Virus record (IMG/VR): IMGVR_UViG_3300021090_000024
Coordinates: 1-55,879 of that record
Direction: 5' to 3' (one strand)
Origin: a virus
DNA length: 55,879 bases
Within the stretch, counting starts at the first letter, position 1. The number at the start of each line of letters is the position of its first letter. Position numbers and translations under genes: made by a program. Below the pieces are notes generated by a model. The model had not been told where the DNA came from, did not search any database, and was given only the letters and a program-made list of their open reading frames with translations. Shown here one piece after another: positions 47,149 through 55,879 of this stretch.

Positions 47149-48666
47149 ATGATCATCTTAGATGCTACAACGAAGAGCCTAGAAGTAGATTTGGATGGCG
47201 CTATCGCCACCAATCAACTCCCAATAGTTGCATCGTTTGTCGATGTAACAACTACGACATATGCGCCTGGTGCTACCGATACGGAAACCAATAATACGAC
47301 TGCGGTAACTGCCGTGGCCGCACCTGCGGCGTCTACGCAGCGACAGGTTAAACTCCTCACGATCTATAACCGTGATACGGCGGTAGCTATCGTGACGGTT
47401 CAATTGAACAATAATGCGACGCTCCGCACACTAATTAAAGTGACCTTAGCTGTAGGCGATACTTTGGTCTATACCGATGGCGAGGGATGGCGAGTCGTGA
47501 CAGCATCGGGGCAGATCAAGTCAGGTTTTGGACAGCATGATCACTCGCTCTCAACAGAAGCCAATGCACTCGTTCCCCTTTCATTAGATGTGACTGGCGG
47601 GCCTGTGAAGCTATCAGGCGATCTCTCTCCCTCACAGATCACGGCGAACCAGAATAACTATAATCCGACCGGATTGGCGACAGCGAGCATTTTGCGCCTC
47701 ACCTCCGATGCATCGCGTAACGTCACCGGCCTGGCAGGTGGGGCTGATGGGCGTCTTCTCATCATCTACAATGTTGGTTCAAATGATATTGTTCTGATTG
47801 ATGAGAGCAGTAGTTCCGACGCTGACAAGAGATTTGCACTTCCATCTGATAGTCTCACTCTTCAGATTGATCATGGTATTTTATTACAATACGATTCAAC
47901 AGTCTCTCGCTGGCGTACAGCGGAGACCCCTGCGCTGACCGGAGTGATCAATCCTTCACAGCTTGTAGCTAATACGAATGATTGGAATCCGACCGGCCTT
48001 GCCGGTGCAACGCATATTCAGTTATCGACTGATGCATCGCGCGATCTTACAGGCATTGTTGGCGGATATTCGGGCCGAATCCTGATACTGTATAACATCG
48101 GGACTAATCCTATTGTGCTGAAGAATGAATCAGGATCATCGTCGGCAACTAATCGCTTTAATATGGTGGCCGACGTTATCGTTCTTCAGAATGAGATGGC
48201 CATATTTCGATATGGCACCACGTTCAACAGGTGGCGTTATGTAGGGGGTTCGGCTTCGGGGTCTCAGGCCTGGACGCCTATACTATATCAAAACAACGCA
48301 TCGGTGACGGCTACAGTAGACTTAGCTCGTTACCTGCAAGTTGGAAAGCGAATCGATTACGTGGTTCGCTTATCAACAACAGGGACAGGCACCATTAACA
48401 CGATGATTGAAGTTAGCGTACCTGTAACAGCGCTGCCCGCTTGGAGTGGGGCCTTTGCCTTTGTCGGTTATGGTTTGCTGTTTGACTCCGACACTGGATT
48501 GGTATATCCATTCCTAGTTCAACTTGATTCGGGGAGTGGCCGTTTTTCATTTAGGCCCACGACTACTACGACCGATGCGCGTCTCGGTTTAACCGGCGCT
48601 CCTTTTACTGCGGCGCTCGCATCGGGGGACATCATCCAAATTTCAGGCTCATACGAAGCGGCATAA
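47149..48666 (+). CDS. tail fibre protein with tandem repeats
   Basis: 505-aa protein, ATG 47149 six bases after GAGG. Two tandem repeats of about 105 residues (from ITANQNNYNPTGLATASI and LVANTNDWNPTGLAGATH) share RLLIIYNVGSNDIVL / RILILYNIGTNPIVL strands and end near RWR. A C-terminal beta domain follows. The design fits an elongated fibre built from repeated beta modules. Confidence 0.7.
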   Translation: MIILDATTKSLEVDLDGAIATNQLPIVASFVDVTTTTYAPGATDTETNNTTAVTAVAAPAASTQRQVKLLTIYNRDTAVAIVTVQLNNNATLRTLIKVTLAVGDTLVYTDGEGWRVVTASGQIKSGFGQHDHSLSTEANALVPLSLDVTGGPVKLSGDLSPSQITANQNNYNPTGLATASILRLTSDASRNVTGLAGGADGRLLIIYNVGSNDIVLIDESSSSDADKRFALPSDSLTLQIDHGILLQYDSTVSRWRTAETPALTGVINPSQLVANTNDWNPTGLAGATHIQLSTDASRDLTGIVGGYSGRILILYNIGTNPIVLKNESGSSSATNRFNMVADVIVLQNEMAIFRYGTTFNRWRYVGGSASGSQAWTPILYQNNASVTATVDLARYLQVGKRIDYVVRLSTTGTGTINTMIEVSVPVTALPAWSGAFAFVGYGLLFDSDTGLVYPFLVQLDSGSGRFSFRPTTTTTDARLGLTGAPFTAALASGDIIQISGSYEAA

Positions 48667-48677
48667 GAGGAGATGAA

Positions 48678-48896
48678 ATGGCTCAATTTGTGATTACGAT
48701 TCCAGATCAATTCGTCACACGTGTGAGGACTGCCGTAGGTGATGGTCAATTGGCAACGATTCCCCAGGCGGAGGCTTTGATTCTCGGTTGGCTGCGCGAT
48801 TTTGTATGGGCTTATGAGGATCGCATACAGACATCATTGAAATTAACTGAAGCGAATACTGCCAATAGTGCACGTCGCAGTGAGATATGGGCGTAA
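48678..48896 (+). CDS. small hypothetical protein
   Basis: 72-aa protein MAQFVITIPDQFVTRVRTAV, last gene of the tail module, after AGAGGAG. A helical second half (AEALILGWLRDFVWAYEDRI). I recognise this as resembling small proteins at fibre-module ends, role unknown. Confidence 0.6.
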   Translation: MAQFVITIPDQFVTRVRTAVGDGQLATIPQAEALILGWLRDFVWAYEDRIQTSLKLTEANTANSARRSEIWA

Positions 48897-48943
48897 TTGA
48901 CTCTAACCTTACACTTGATGTAACAATGGTGTATGGAGGGTAG

Positions 48944-50464
48944 ATGTCGCTCGTAGAAATCGCCGTAACCAACACGCGCGCACGTATTAGGGCTAAGGAT
49001 CAGCTTATCTATGGGGATGTGGACAAGCTCCTTTCCTATTTCTCGAAGGTTGCGCCTTATCAGAAATCCTACAAGGTTTACCTTCGGGATAAAGAGAAGG
49101 CGCGCAAGGAAGGGCGCACACCTCGCGGTTGGAATGGTATAACCCATCTCTTTCGAGATAGTGATAAAAGTTTCCCTGCCGGTTTGTCCGAACGCCTGGC
49201 AGGTGCCATGCAAAACGCCGAGTATGAGATCGCTTTTCACGATAATCGCATTCGGCCAGATAGCCATCCTAAATTGACTGATGGGTACATTGTAGCCGAT
49301 CCACGGGAATGGCAGACCGGCGCATTCGAAGCAGCGAAAGCCAATGAACGTGGTGTATTTGAAGCCGCAACCGGCACCGGTAAAACCACATTGATGGCGC
49401 AGAACATCGCGCATTATGGCCAACCATCGTTGGTCTTGGTCAATCGCAACACCTTGGCGAAACAAACACTTACACGTTTTCAGAGCATCATTCGTTTTCC
49501 ACATGCAGAGAATCCCTTTGGCATCATCGGAGACGGTATTTGGGAACCTGGCTTGATTACGATAGCCACCTATCAGACGCTTCATTCCATGCTCATATCT
49601 GACAAGAAGGGTACGATGGAATGGCTCCGGCTATTTAAGGCCTTGCATGTGGATGAGGCACATCATGTACCGGCGCGTACCTTCTATGATTTGACGAATG
49701 CGACAGAAGAATGCTTTTATCGCTATGGCTATAGCGCCACACCATTTAAGAGCGATAAGGAAACCGAACTTCGACTTGTTGGAGTATGCGGTGAAATCAT
49801 CTATAGCTACACAGCACTTGATGCGATTAAGGATGGCGTTCTTGCACCTCCGCATATTTATGTGGTCGACCCTGATTTTTCTAGGCTCGCTAAAGCAAAG
49901 GCGGATGAAGATGGCAAGTATCATGGTAAATTCGGAGACGAATATAAGGAAGGGATTGTCGACCATCGAGAACGCAATCATCTTCTTGCGAATCTTGCCG
50001 AGATATGTGCGGACGCACATCTTCCTACCCTCGTCCTAGTGCGCCAGAACGCGCAAGGACGACGCCTACGCCAGTTGATTGATGATTCCGAGTACATCAA
50101 TGGGTCTACGTCTACAGAGGGCCGTGAGGAGGCTAAGAGACGGTTAGGATCGGGAGATTTGCCTGTATTGATTGCTTCGACTATCTTCAATGAAGGAGAG
50201 GACATTCCTGCCGTTGGTGCATTGATCCTCGGTGGTGGCTATAGAGCCGAACATTTAGCAATGCAGATGGTGGGCCGTGGTTTACGGCCAAGCCCTGGCA
50301 AGAAGTTCGTACTTGTATTTGACTGCTATGACAGCCAAAGCTTTCGTCTTGAGAGACATTCAAAATCGCGGATTAAGGCTTGGCGCGACGCTGGCTTCAA
50401 TATACACATTGTGGATTTAGATGAGCTTGAGGCCTTAATGGATAAGAAAGGCTTTTTCGGATGA
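48944..50464 (+). CDS. UvsW-like SF2 DNA helicase
   Basis: 506-aa superfamily 2 helicase. Motif I AATGTGKT (141-148), motif II DEAH (237-240), motif III SAT (264-266) and motif VI QMVGRGLR (441-448) are intact. N-terminal 120 residues plus REWQTGAFEA match the T4 UvsW-type arrangement. Such helicases remodel forks and branched DNA during recombination-dependent replication. First gene of the replication block, overlapping the next gene by ATGA. Confidence 0.88.
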   Translation: MSLVEIAVTNTRARIRAKDQLIYGDVDKLLSYFSKVAPYQKSYKVYLRDKEKARKEGRTPRGWNGITHLFRDSDKSFPAGLSERLAGAMQNAEYEIAFHDNRIRPDSHPKLTDGYIVADPREWQTGAFEAAKANERGVFEAATGTGKTTLMAQNIAHYGQPSLVLVNRNTLAKQTLTRFQSIIRFPHAENPFGIIGDGIWEPGLITIATYQTLHSMLISDKKGTMEWLRLFKALHVDEAHHVPARTFYDLTNATEECFYRYGYSATPFKSDKETELRLVGVCGEIIYSYTALDAIKDGVLAPPHIYVVDPDFSRLAKAKADEDGKYHGKFGDEYKEGIVDHRERNHLLANLAEICADAHLPTLVLVRQNAQGRRLRQLIDDSEYINGSTSTEGREEAKRRLGSGDLPVLIASTIFNEGEDIPAVGALILGGGYRAEHLAMQMVGRGLRPSPGKKFVLVFDCYDSQSFRLERHSKSRIKAWRDAGFNIHIVDLDELEALMDKKGFFG

Positions 50465-51075
50465 TGTATGTCATCGAACATGACGGCGATTTGAGTCAGA
50501 TGCCGAAATGGTGGGAATGGTGGTATGCTTCATTGCGACCACAATGGCAAGCGCGCGATCTTTATTTAAGGTTGTGTCGGCCTGAATACGCTGAATCCGA
50601 GAAAGCTATTGCCGATAGACTATTGGCGCATCAGGCCAATCTCTCGAAGTTCGCGTTAGAACGTAGTCTGCACGCATTGGAAGCCATTGAGTTTCTAAGC
50701 CTCTTTGAGGATGAGGGCACGACCTTTATTAAGGTGTTCTCGCCGCCTAAGCCCACATCTGCGGAGGAACAACAGGCTGATGTGATTGGCAAGCAACGCC
50801 GTGAAACAGAGCATCAGGCCGCAGATGAGTTTGTCAAAATTTGGAAACGCGATTTTGAAAAGACGTTCAATGAGGCTTATCTTCCTAATGGCCTTGACCA
50901 GCGTATGGCGCAACGCCTTGCCCACAATGAACCGGATTGGAAAGGTATTCGCGCTGTGATCGAATATTATTGGCATTATGAGAATGATGATCAGTATAAG
51001 CGATTTTCTGCTTTTGCTACTGAGTATGATCGTTTTGCAACTGAGAAGGGTCGACTCGAAAGGAACATGCTTTAA
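50461..51075 (+). CDS. hypothetical replication-module protein
   Basis: 204-aa mostly helical protein with many Trp and Glu residues, read from ATG 50461 (or 50464). It lies between two helicases and overlaps the next gene by one base, so a helicase-loader or accessory role is possible, but no motif is recognised. Confidence 0.6.
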   Translation: MMYVIEHDGDLSQMPKWWEWWYASLRPQWQARDLYLRLCRPEYAESEKAIADRLLAHQANLSKFALERSLHALEAIEFLSLFEDEGTTFIKVFSPPKPTSAEEQQADVIGKQRRETEHQAADEFVKIWKRDFEKTFNEAYLPNGLDQRMAQRLAHNEPDWKGIRAVIEYYWHYENDDQYKRFSAFATEYDRFATEKGRLERNML

Positions 51076-52556
51076 TGGCAACGCAAGAGCGATTTCGTTT
51101 AGCCGCCTTGCACGCACTTTGGGGATTGTCCCATAATGAACATTTCATGCGCGAGTTTGCAGACATCATTTCTCCCGATACATTTGGACATCAGGCAGAG
51201 CAGCTATTCGCTAGTTGGTGCCTCGATCATTGGAAGAAATACCAGGCTATCATCACAGATTCCGCACTCGACATTTACATGGACGAAGATGATGAATTCG
51301 AGATTTTGGAGCTTACTCCTCGCAGCATTGATCGGCTTATCGAAGAGATGCTACCCATCGGTCAGAAAGATCGTCTACGTATTTATGAGGATATAGCCGA
51401 ACTATGCCAGCGCATGGCATATAAGCGGGCACAGGAAGAAGCTAATCAAATTCTTGAGGATGAAGGCGCGGAGGCTGCGTTTGAAGCGTTTGAACGTGCC
51501 CGTAAGAGCGCGCCGCGTAAAGGTGCAGTCACCGGCTATAACTTTCCTGATGATGAACGTACCGCCACTAACAGCATGTCTACATTGGAAACAATTAAGA
51601 CCGGCCTACCAAAGCTCGACATATGTATGGATGGCGGCGTTGGTTTAGGTGAAGTAGCGATTTTCGTTGGCGCGACCGGAACAGGGAAGAGCCAATGGCT
51701 ATGCTTTGTGGCTGCACAGGCTATGATGCATGGCATTGATTGTGTCTTCTATACATTGGAGCTAGGGCCGGAAGAAATTTACGCTCGTATTGAGGCCTCT
51801 GCTACCGGTTCATCTATTGACGACATTAAGAGCCTTGCTGAAGAAGGTAGCGATCCTGAATTGGATGCGCTCCGCAAGAATGTAAAGGCTAATTACACTC
51901 TTTTCAAAAAGCGTATGCTAAGAGCCGGTCATGGAAAGAACATAGTTAGAGTGCGTGATTTGTCTGATGAAGCGCCCGATATGCAAATGATTCTGGATGA
52001 TCTCGATGTCTTGGAACGTGAAGGCTTCAAACCGCCGTTAATCATTATTGACTATGCGGACATGCTTCAACCTCGGGATAAGTACCCTACTGAGCACGCC
52101 GGTCAGACAGAAATCCATAGGGAATTATCTCGTTTGGCTAAGTCGCGCAATGTTGCAATTTGGACGGCCTCGCAGGTTGGACGTAAAGGTTTGACGATTG
52201 CGGATAAGAGTATTGCAGCATTGCTTGCCGATATTCAAGGTGCTTTTGCTAAGGCATTCACAGCGACGTTTGTGGTATGGAGCACGCAGAAGGCACAGAT
52301 GCGAAAGCGTAATGAAAGCATCTTCTTGATGGTTAAGGCTAGACGTGGTAGATATGCTGGACATCATTTCTTTGTGAACTATGACTATGCGCGTTCTTAT
52401 TTCCGTGCAGCAAAAGATGCTGACGATGAGGGCGATGAGGATGGTGCATTTACAAATGCCAATACCTATGAACGCGATAGCATCTATAACGATCCTTTTG
52501 ATAAAGAAGAAAATGAAGAGGATGATGATTTTAATTACCGGTCGAGACGCCAATGA
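51075..52556 (+). CDS. DnaB-like replicative helicase
   Basis: 493-aa RecA-fold helicase. Walker A GATGTGKS (199-206), Walker B PLIIIDYADM (321-330), plus FYTLELGPEEIYARI motif (about 225-239) typical of DnaB/T4 gp41. The N-terminal 150 residues are helical, and a very acidic C-terminus (KEENEEDDDFNY) follows. It should form the hexameric fork helicase with the next-encoded primase. Confidence 0.88.
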   Translation: MATQERFRLAALHALWGLSHNEHFMREFADIISPDTFGHQAEQLFASWCLDHWKKYQAIITDSALDIYMDEDDEFEILELTPRSIDRLIEEMLPIGQKDRLRIYEDIAELCQRMAYKRAQEEANQILEDEGAEAAFEAFERARKSAPRKGAVTGYNFPDDERTATNSMSTLETIKTGLPKLDICMDGGVGLGEVAIFVGATGTGKSQWLCFVAAQAMMHGIDCVFYTLELGPEEIYARIEASATGSSIDDIKSLAEEGSDPELDALRKNVKANYTLFKKRMLRAGHGKNIVRVRDLSDEAPDMQMILDDLDVLEREGFKPPLIIIDYADMLQPRDKYPTEHAGQTEIHRELSRLAKSRNVAIWTASQVGRKGLTIADKSIAALLADIQGAFAKAFTATFVVWSTQKAQMRKRNESIFLMVKARRGRYAGHHFFVNYDYARSYFRAAKDADDEGDEDGAFTNANTYERDSIYNDPFDKEENEEDDDFNYRSRRQ

Positions 52557-53497
52557 GCGCATTTGATCAAATGTTGCGACATTGGGATGTGGTGCGCTTT
52601 TTGCGTCGGCATGGTTTTGAGATTCATTTGACCGAGACCGGCGAAGCACATGTTAAATGCCCTGGTTGTCATGATCATAAAGCACGCCTCTATATCAATC
52701 GTCGTTCCTTCAATTGGACTTGTCACAATTGTTCGGGCAAGGGCCGTGGCGCGCTTAGTTTTGTCAAATGGGTGCTCTCTTGCGATGAAGACAAAGCTAT
52801 AAAGGCTATTGTGATGACAAAAACAGTAGCTATGCGGTACGAGACAGATGCGGAAGAAGAGCCTTCAAAATCGCATACTGCTGAAGAGCCGTTACCGTTA
52901 GGTTATCGTGCCCTTGAATTGCCTATGGACGAGCGCTCCACACCTTATTGGGAATATGTGCTGAGTAGAAATATCACGCCCTCAATGGTGCGGCAGTATG
53001 GTCTTGGCTACTGTCGATATGGGCCTTATAAGGGACGAGTAATCATTCCAGTGAATATTTTTGGTGTACGGCGTGGTTGGGTAGGCCGATCTCTTAGTGA
53101 TACTGTTGCACGTAAGTACATGAACCCTGATGATGTACATACGAGCCGCCTTCTTTTCAACATAGACGCTGTGATCGCTAGTGGTTCGGACAAGGTGATA
53201 TTAGTCGAAGGCGTATTCGACGCTTTGCGACTTCCAGATACTGCTGTATGCACCTTCGGGAAGAAAATCAGTATTCAGCAGATCGAGATTCTTCGTGAGG
53301 CTGGTTTCCGTAAGTGGGTATTTTGTTACGATGGAGACGCTATTGAAGATGCAGAGTATTTTAGCGAGCGTATGCCATCAGGTGTTCAATGCTATAAAGT
53401 CGAATTGCCGGAAGAGTATGATCCAGGAAATGCTCCTATGAGAGTGCTCACTCAGGCGATAAACAATGCGAAACTATGGAATCGTGTATCAGTTTGA
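52553..53497 (+). CDS. DNA primase
   Basis: 314-aa DnaG-type primase. A CHC2-like zinc ribbon has Cys36, Cys39, Cys57 and Cys60 (CPGC and CHNC). The TOPRIM catalytic core begins LVEGVFDAL with Glu219, and CYDGDA (258-263) supplies the conserved acids. It makes RNA primers for the helicase encoded just upstream. ATGA overlap with the helicase gene. Confidence 0.9.
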   Translation: MSAFDQMLRHWDVVRFLRRHGFEIHLTETGEAHVKCPGCHDHKARLYINRRSFNWTCHNCSGKGRGALSFVKWVLSCDEDKAIKAIVMTKTVAMRYETDAEEEPSKSHTAEEPLPLGYRALELPMDERSTPYWEYVLSRNITPSMVRQYGLGYCRYGPYKGRVIIPVNIFGVRRGWVGRSLSDTVARKYMNPDDVHTSRLLFNIDAVIASGSDKVILVEGVFDALRLPDTAVCTFGKKISIQQIEILREAGFRKWVFCYDGDAIEDAEYFSERMPSGVQCYKVELPEEYDPGNAPMRVLTQAINNAKLWNRVSV

Positions 53498-53505
53498 GGT
53501 AGCAT

Positions 53506-53736
53506 ATGCCACGAAAATCTAAGCAGGAAGCACCGCCGACGATCACATCTTGGGCAGAATTTCGCCGAACTCTTGGTCTGCCTGAATCGCTTCAACTTCG
53601 CGCGCATGGTAAGTGCTACGATTGTGGCGCTGATCTCTCACCAGGGCCATGCGGCTTTTGGCATTCACGAGTGATTGAATACGGACGTGTTGGTTATCCA
53701 GTAGAATTTTGTTGTAGGTGTGCCGGTCATGGCTAG
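53506..53736 (+). CDS. small zinc-binding-like protein
   Basis: 76-aa protein with CYDCGADLSPGPCGFW and CCRCAGHG near the C-terminus, likely a four-Cys zinc ribbon. Follows the primase by nine bases and overlaps the next gene by eight. Function unknown. Confidence 0.65.
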   Translation: MPRKSKQEAPPTITSWAEFRRTLGLPESLQLRAHGKCYDCGADLSPGPCGFWHSRVIEYGRVGYPVEFCCRCAGHG

Positions 53737-53959
53737 ACGAATTATCATTCCCGATCCTACGCTCAAGTATTGGCGTGTCAAATTGACTGAAACGATTGGT
53801 CTCTTAACTGTGGAAGGTTGGATTCGCCACATATGGGCAAAGTCCAAGGAAGAAGCGGCAACGAAAGCGCTTCTGTTTCATATGCGGAAGAACCCTGGTA
53901 GCAGACCGCATCTTCAGGCAGTGGAGCTTGAACCATACTCGCACCCCATTCAAATCTAG
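53729..53959 (+). CDS. small hypothetical protein
   Basis: 76-aa protein MARRIIIPDPTLKYWRVKLT, ATG 53729 overlapping the previous stop. Mixed alpha/beta with a basic middle (KSKEEAATKALLFHMRKN). Unknown function. Confidence 0.6.
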   Translation: MARRIIIPDPTLKYWRVKLTETIGLLTVEGWIRHIWAKSKEEAATKALLFHMRKNPGSRPHLQAVELEPYSHPIQI

Positions 53960-53963
53960 GGGG

Positions 53964-53992
53964 TTGACTCTAACAAAAGCCCGATTTACATT
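53964..53992 (+). promoter_or_regulatory. sigma70-like promoter
   Basis: TTGACT (53964-53969) and TACATT (53987-53992) are separated by exactly 17 bases. It lies 18 bases before the ATG at 54010, so the mRNA leader would be only about 10 bases. It would drive the downstream DUF5664 gene onward. Confidence 0.65.
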
Positions 53993-54009
53993 GACAAAGA
54001 AGGGAACAG

Positions 54010-54465
54010 ATGTCCGATACAACTAAGCCGACCAATCCCAAAGATGCTTTAGGCGCTGATAAGGTGCCACTGAGCCTCTGGCCAGAAACCGCGACCATAT
54101 TAGGTGCAATGGGTCTTTTAGATGGGATGCTCAAATATGGCCGTTTGAATTGGCGTGCAGTAGGGGTTCGAGCTTCCATCTATGAAGATGCGGCTCGTAG
54201 GCACCTTGCTGCATGGTTTGAAGGCGAAGATACTGATCCTGATTCTGGTCTACCGCATCTTGCACATTGTCTTGCAAGTCTCGCCATTATTGTGGACGCC
54301 ATTGCTACCGGCAAGTTCCGTGATGACCGTCAAATACAAGGCGGTTATCGCGCTCTCCTTGATGAGATGACGCCGCATGTTAAGCGTCTCAAAGAGAGAC
54401 ATGCGAATAAGAATCCTCATCATTACACCATTGCTGACAATGGGAAGGATTTCGACAGTGCCTAA
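54010..54465 (+). CDS. DUF5664 (dATP/dGTP diphosphohydrolase-like) protein
   Basis: 151-aa protein with NPKDALGADKVPLSLWPETA at the N-terminus, then YGRLNWRAVGVRASIYEDA, HLAAWFEGEDTDPDSGLPHL-AHCLASLAIIVDA. This is the DUF5664 / MazG-like dNTP pyrophosphohydrolase pattern of many phages. A role in nucleotide metabolism is inferred, and its active-site residues are plausible but untested. Confidence 0.8.
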   Translation: MSDTTKPTNPKDALGADKVPLSLWPETATILGAMGLLDGMLKYGRLNWRAVGVRASIYEDAARRHLAAWFEGEDTDPDSGLPHLAHCLASLAIIVDAIATGKFRDDRQIQGGYRALLDEMTPHVKRLKERHANKNPHHYTIADNGKDFDSA

Positions 54466-54943
54466 TGTGGGAAAAACTAGAGCCACCGCTCCGATCTTCG
54501 ATGATGTCTTCATCAATGACGAAGATGTGACCGAGGAAATTACAGATGTATTTCATAGGCTCAAAATCGATGCCAATAATCTGGCTGATGAGGCTGTAGA
54601 TCATCCTTCGCTTTTCGCTCGAATTGCGGTATTGGCGGAAGAAGCGTCTAGTGAGGCTCGCTTTGCGCGGCGTCGTCTTGATCTTGCAAAGGCTGCATTA
54701 GATGGTAAGATTCGGCGTGAGTCTTCGGTAGATGGCGGTAAGAAGCCGACCGAACCTCAAATCGAGAATATGGTTGTGACTGATCCCGAAATTACAGATT
54801 TGACGGAAGCCTGGCTGGACAGTGAACGCTGTGCCGGTATTGTCAGCGCCATTCGTCAATCACTTACACATAGACGAGAGATGTTGGTCGAGCTTATGCG
54901 CGACCGTCGACATGAGAATGCGTCGTATACCACTAACGAATAG
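54458..54943 (+). CDS. hypothetical protein in replication block
   Basis: 161-aa protein from GTG 54458 (GGAAGGA upstream), overlapping DUF5664. Helical and charged with DHPSLFARIAVLAEEASSEA and ERCAGIVSAIRQSLTHRREM. It resembles conserved phage proteins near recombination genes, but I cannot name it. No catalytic motif. Confidence 0.6.
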   Translation: MPNVGKTRATAPIFDDVFINDEDVTEEITDVFHRLKIDANNLADEAVDHPSLFARIAVLAEEASSEARFARRRLDLAKAALDGKIRRESSVDGGKKPTEPQIENMVVTDPEITDLTEAWLDSERCAGIVSAIRQSLTHRREMLVELMRDRRHENASYTTNE

Positions 54944-54952
54944 GAGGTAGAG

Positions 54953-55120
54953 TTGAATTCTGAACTTTTTTATGTGTTAGATGTTGGAGACGCCTTAGCC
55001 ACCCCACTTAGTGGCATACTTCAACCCATGCTGGCAGGTATTGTGGGGCACTTAGTTTCGTTTGCACTTAATGGTGCGTTATGGATCGGCCTCGCAGCCG
55101 TTGCCATACGAATCGTTTAA
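54953..55120 (+). CDS. small membrane protein with TTG start
   Basis: 55-aa protein read from TTG 54953 with AGGAGGTAG ten bases upstream, a strong site that argues for this start. One hydrophobic helix or two (ILQPMLAGIVGHLVSFALNG, ALWIGLAAVAIRIV). Located in the replication region, function unknown. Confidence 0.6.
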   Translation: MNSELFYVLDVGDALATPLSGILQPMLAGIVGHLVSFALNGALWIGLAAVAIRIV

Positions 55121-55138
55121 TAGAAAGGGAGAACACAA

Positions 55139-55879
55139 ATGGCACTCAACGTAGGCAAGGTTAACGCAAAGAAAGCTGCTGAGACTCAGCATGAGATAGA
55201 GAAGGGTAATCGGCGTTATTGGACGCCGGATGAGGGCCGTAACGAGATACGCATCATGCCGCCGCCCGCCGATCATGATGAATACTTCTCGAAGGCTGGT
55301 TTTCACTACCAGGTCGGGCCAGACAATCGGATGTTCCCATGTCCGAAGCTTGGTGGAGCACGTCGTACTTGCTTCCTCTGCTCTGTATCGGACAAATTGA
55401 AGAAGTCGGATGACGCCGATGATGTAGCCGAAGGTAAAGAACTTCAGCCAACGAAGCGGTATCTCATGTCTGTTGTAGATGTGACGGCCCCGAAGGATCG
55501 CTTCCAAGTCTGGACGGCAGGTGTTAAGGCCTTCGCTGAGATTAACTACTACTTTGCTGATCCTGAATGGGGCGATGTGAGTGATCTCGAAGAGGGTTAC
55601 AACTTCGTCATTAACCGTAAGGGTACGGGTCTTGGTACGGACTATAATGTGAAGATTGCCAAGAAGCCGTCTAACTTCGTGGACTTCTTAGAGGACAACC
55701 TTGGAGATGATTACTCCGAGGAAATGTTCGATGAACTTCCGGTTCTGGAAGAATTCTTAGAGTATCCAACGGATGCAGAAATGGAAGCCGCTTATAACGG
55801 TGTCGTGACTGCTGCTCGCGGGTCATCTAAGAATGAGGAAGAGGATGAGGAAGAGGAAGAGGAAGAGGAAGAGGAAGAA
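55139..55879 (+). CDS. gp32-like single-strand DNA-binding protein (partial)
   Basis: At least 247 codons from ATG 55139, running off the window. MALNVGKVNAKKAAETQHEI opens a basic N-terminus. Cys68, Cys78 and Cys81 with a His near 56 form a T4 gp32-type zinc site, and RYLMSVVDVTAPKDRFQVW is the OB-fold strand pair. The visible end is an acidic tail of Glu/Asp. Acidic tails in these proteins recruit other replication proteins. Its full length is not visible. Confidence 0.82.
   Translation, partial: MALNVGKVNAKKAAETQHEIEKGNRRYWTPDEGRNEIRIMPPPADHDEYFSKAGFHYQVGPDNRMFPCPKLGGARRTCFLCSVSDKLKKSDDADDVAEGKELQPTKRYLMSVVDVTAPKDRFQVWTAGVKAFAEINYYFADPEWGDVSDLEEGYNFVINRKGTGLGTDYNVKIAKKPSNFVDFLEDNLGDDYSEEMFDELPVLEEFLEYPTDAEMEAAYNGVVTAARGSSKNEEEDEEEEEEEEEEE

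Noticed and set aside
1-55879. CRISPR array or prophage integration module
   Set aside because: No regularly spaced direct repeats with spacers were seen, and no integrase, excisionase or repressor gene was recognised.

Overview
The window is a large contiguous part of a tailed double-stranded DNA bacteriophage genome. The evidence is a complete head and long-tail module (small and large terminase, portal, prohead protease, major capsid, connector genes, tail tube, overlapping tail chaperones, 1047-residue tape measure, baseplate hub and fibres), a GH25-like endolysin, a 26-gene tRNA array and a phage-type replication module. One tail-tube gene and no recognisable sheath gene point to a siphovirus-like particle. 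I see no integrase or repressor, so a lytic life style is inferred. The host cannot be named from the sequence. Shine-Dalgarno sites are strong (AGGAGG-like), with frequent GTG and some TTG starts and many ATGA or TAATG stop-start overlaps.

Layout. 1-857: GT-rich, repeat-rich non-coding region, possibly a genome end, origin or control region, followed by direct repeats before the first gene. 858-9591: a rightward run of small accessory genes, mostly Cys-rich or short hypotheticals, with recognisable DUF2493/YspA-like, HNH and DUF1643 proteins and a 37-bp inverted repeat at 8449-8546. 9624-13730: 26 tRNA genes for 19 amino acids (only Cys missing), with two small proteins and an endonuclease VII-like gene among them. 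13773-17174: lysis-like region (small membrane proteins, a 361-aa hypothetical, GH25-like endolysin). 17189-18182: leftward two-gene island with an HNH-like gene, divergent from the packaging operon across a 24-bp inverted repeat. 18325-35256: packaging, head and tail genes, interrupted by three homing-type endonuclease genes (GIY-YIG, LAGLIDADG-like, leftward HNH). 35243-48896: tape measure, baseplate, sialidase-like propellers and fibres. 48944-55879: replication genes (UvsW-like SF2 helicase, DnaB-like helicase, primase, DUF5664 protein, and a gp32-like single-strand binding protein cut by the window end).

Most notable observations: one 667-aa polypeptide that appears to fuse an HK97-type prohead protease, a ClpP-type protease and a scaffold-like tail; a six-copy 20-nt motif (core TCGGCT) at late-gene boundaries, including next to all three late-region endonuclease insertions; an endonuclease VII frame that opens inside tRNA-His and stops inside tRNA-Ser; an initiator-like phage tRNA-Met; three tRNAs with C in place of invariant U33; and a probable -1 frameshift tail-chaperone pair. 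No database search was run. Functional names come from motif and context recognition, and many small genes remain unnamed.
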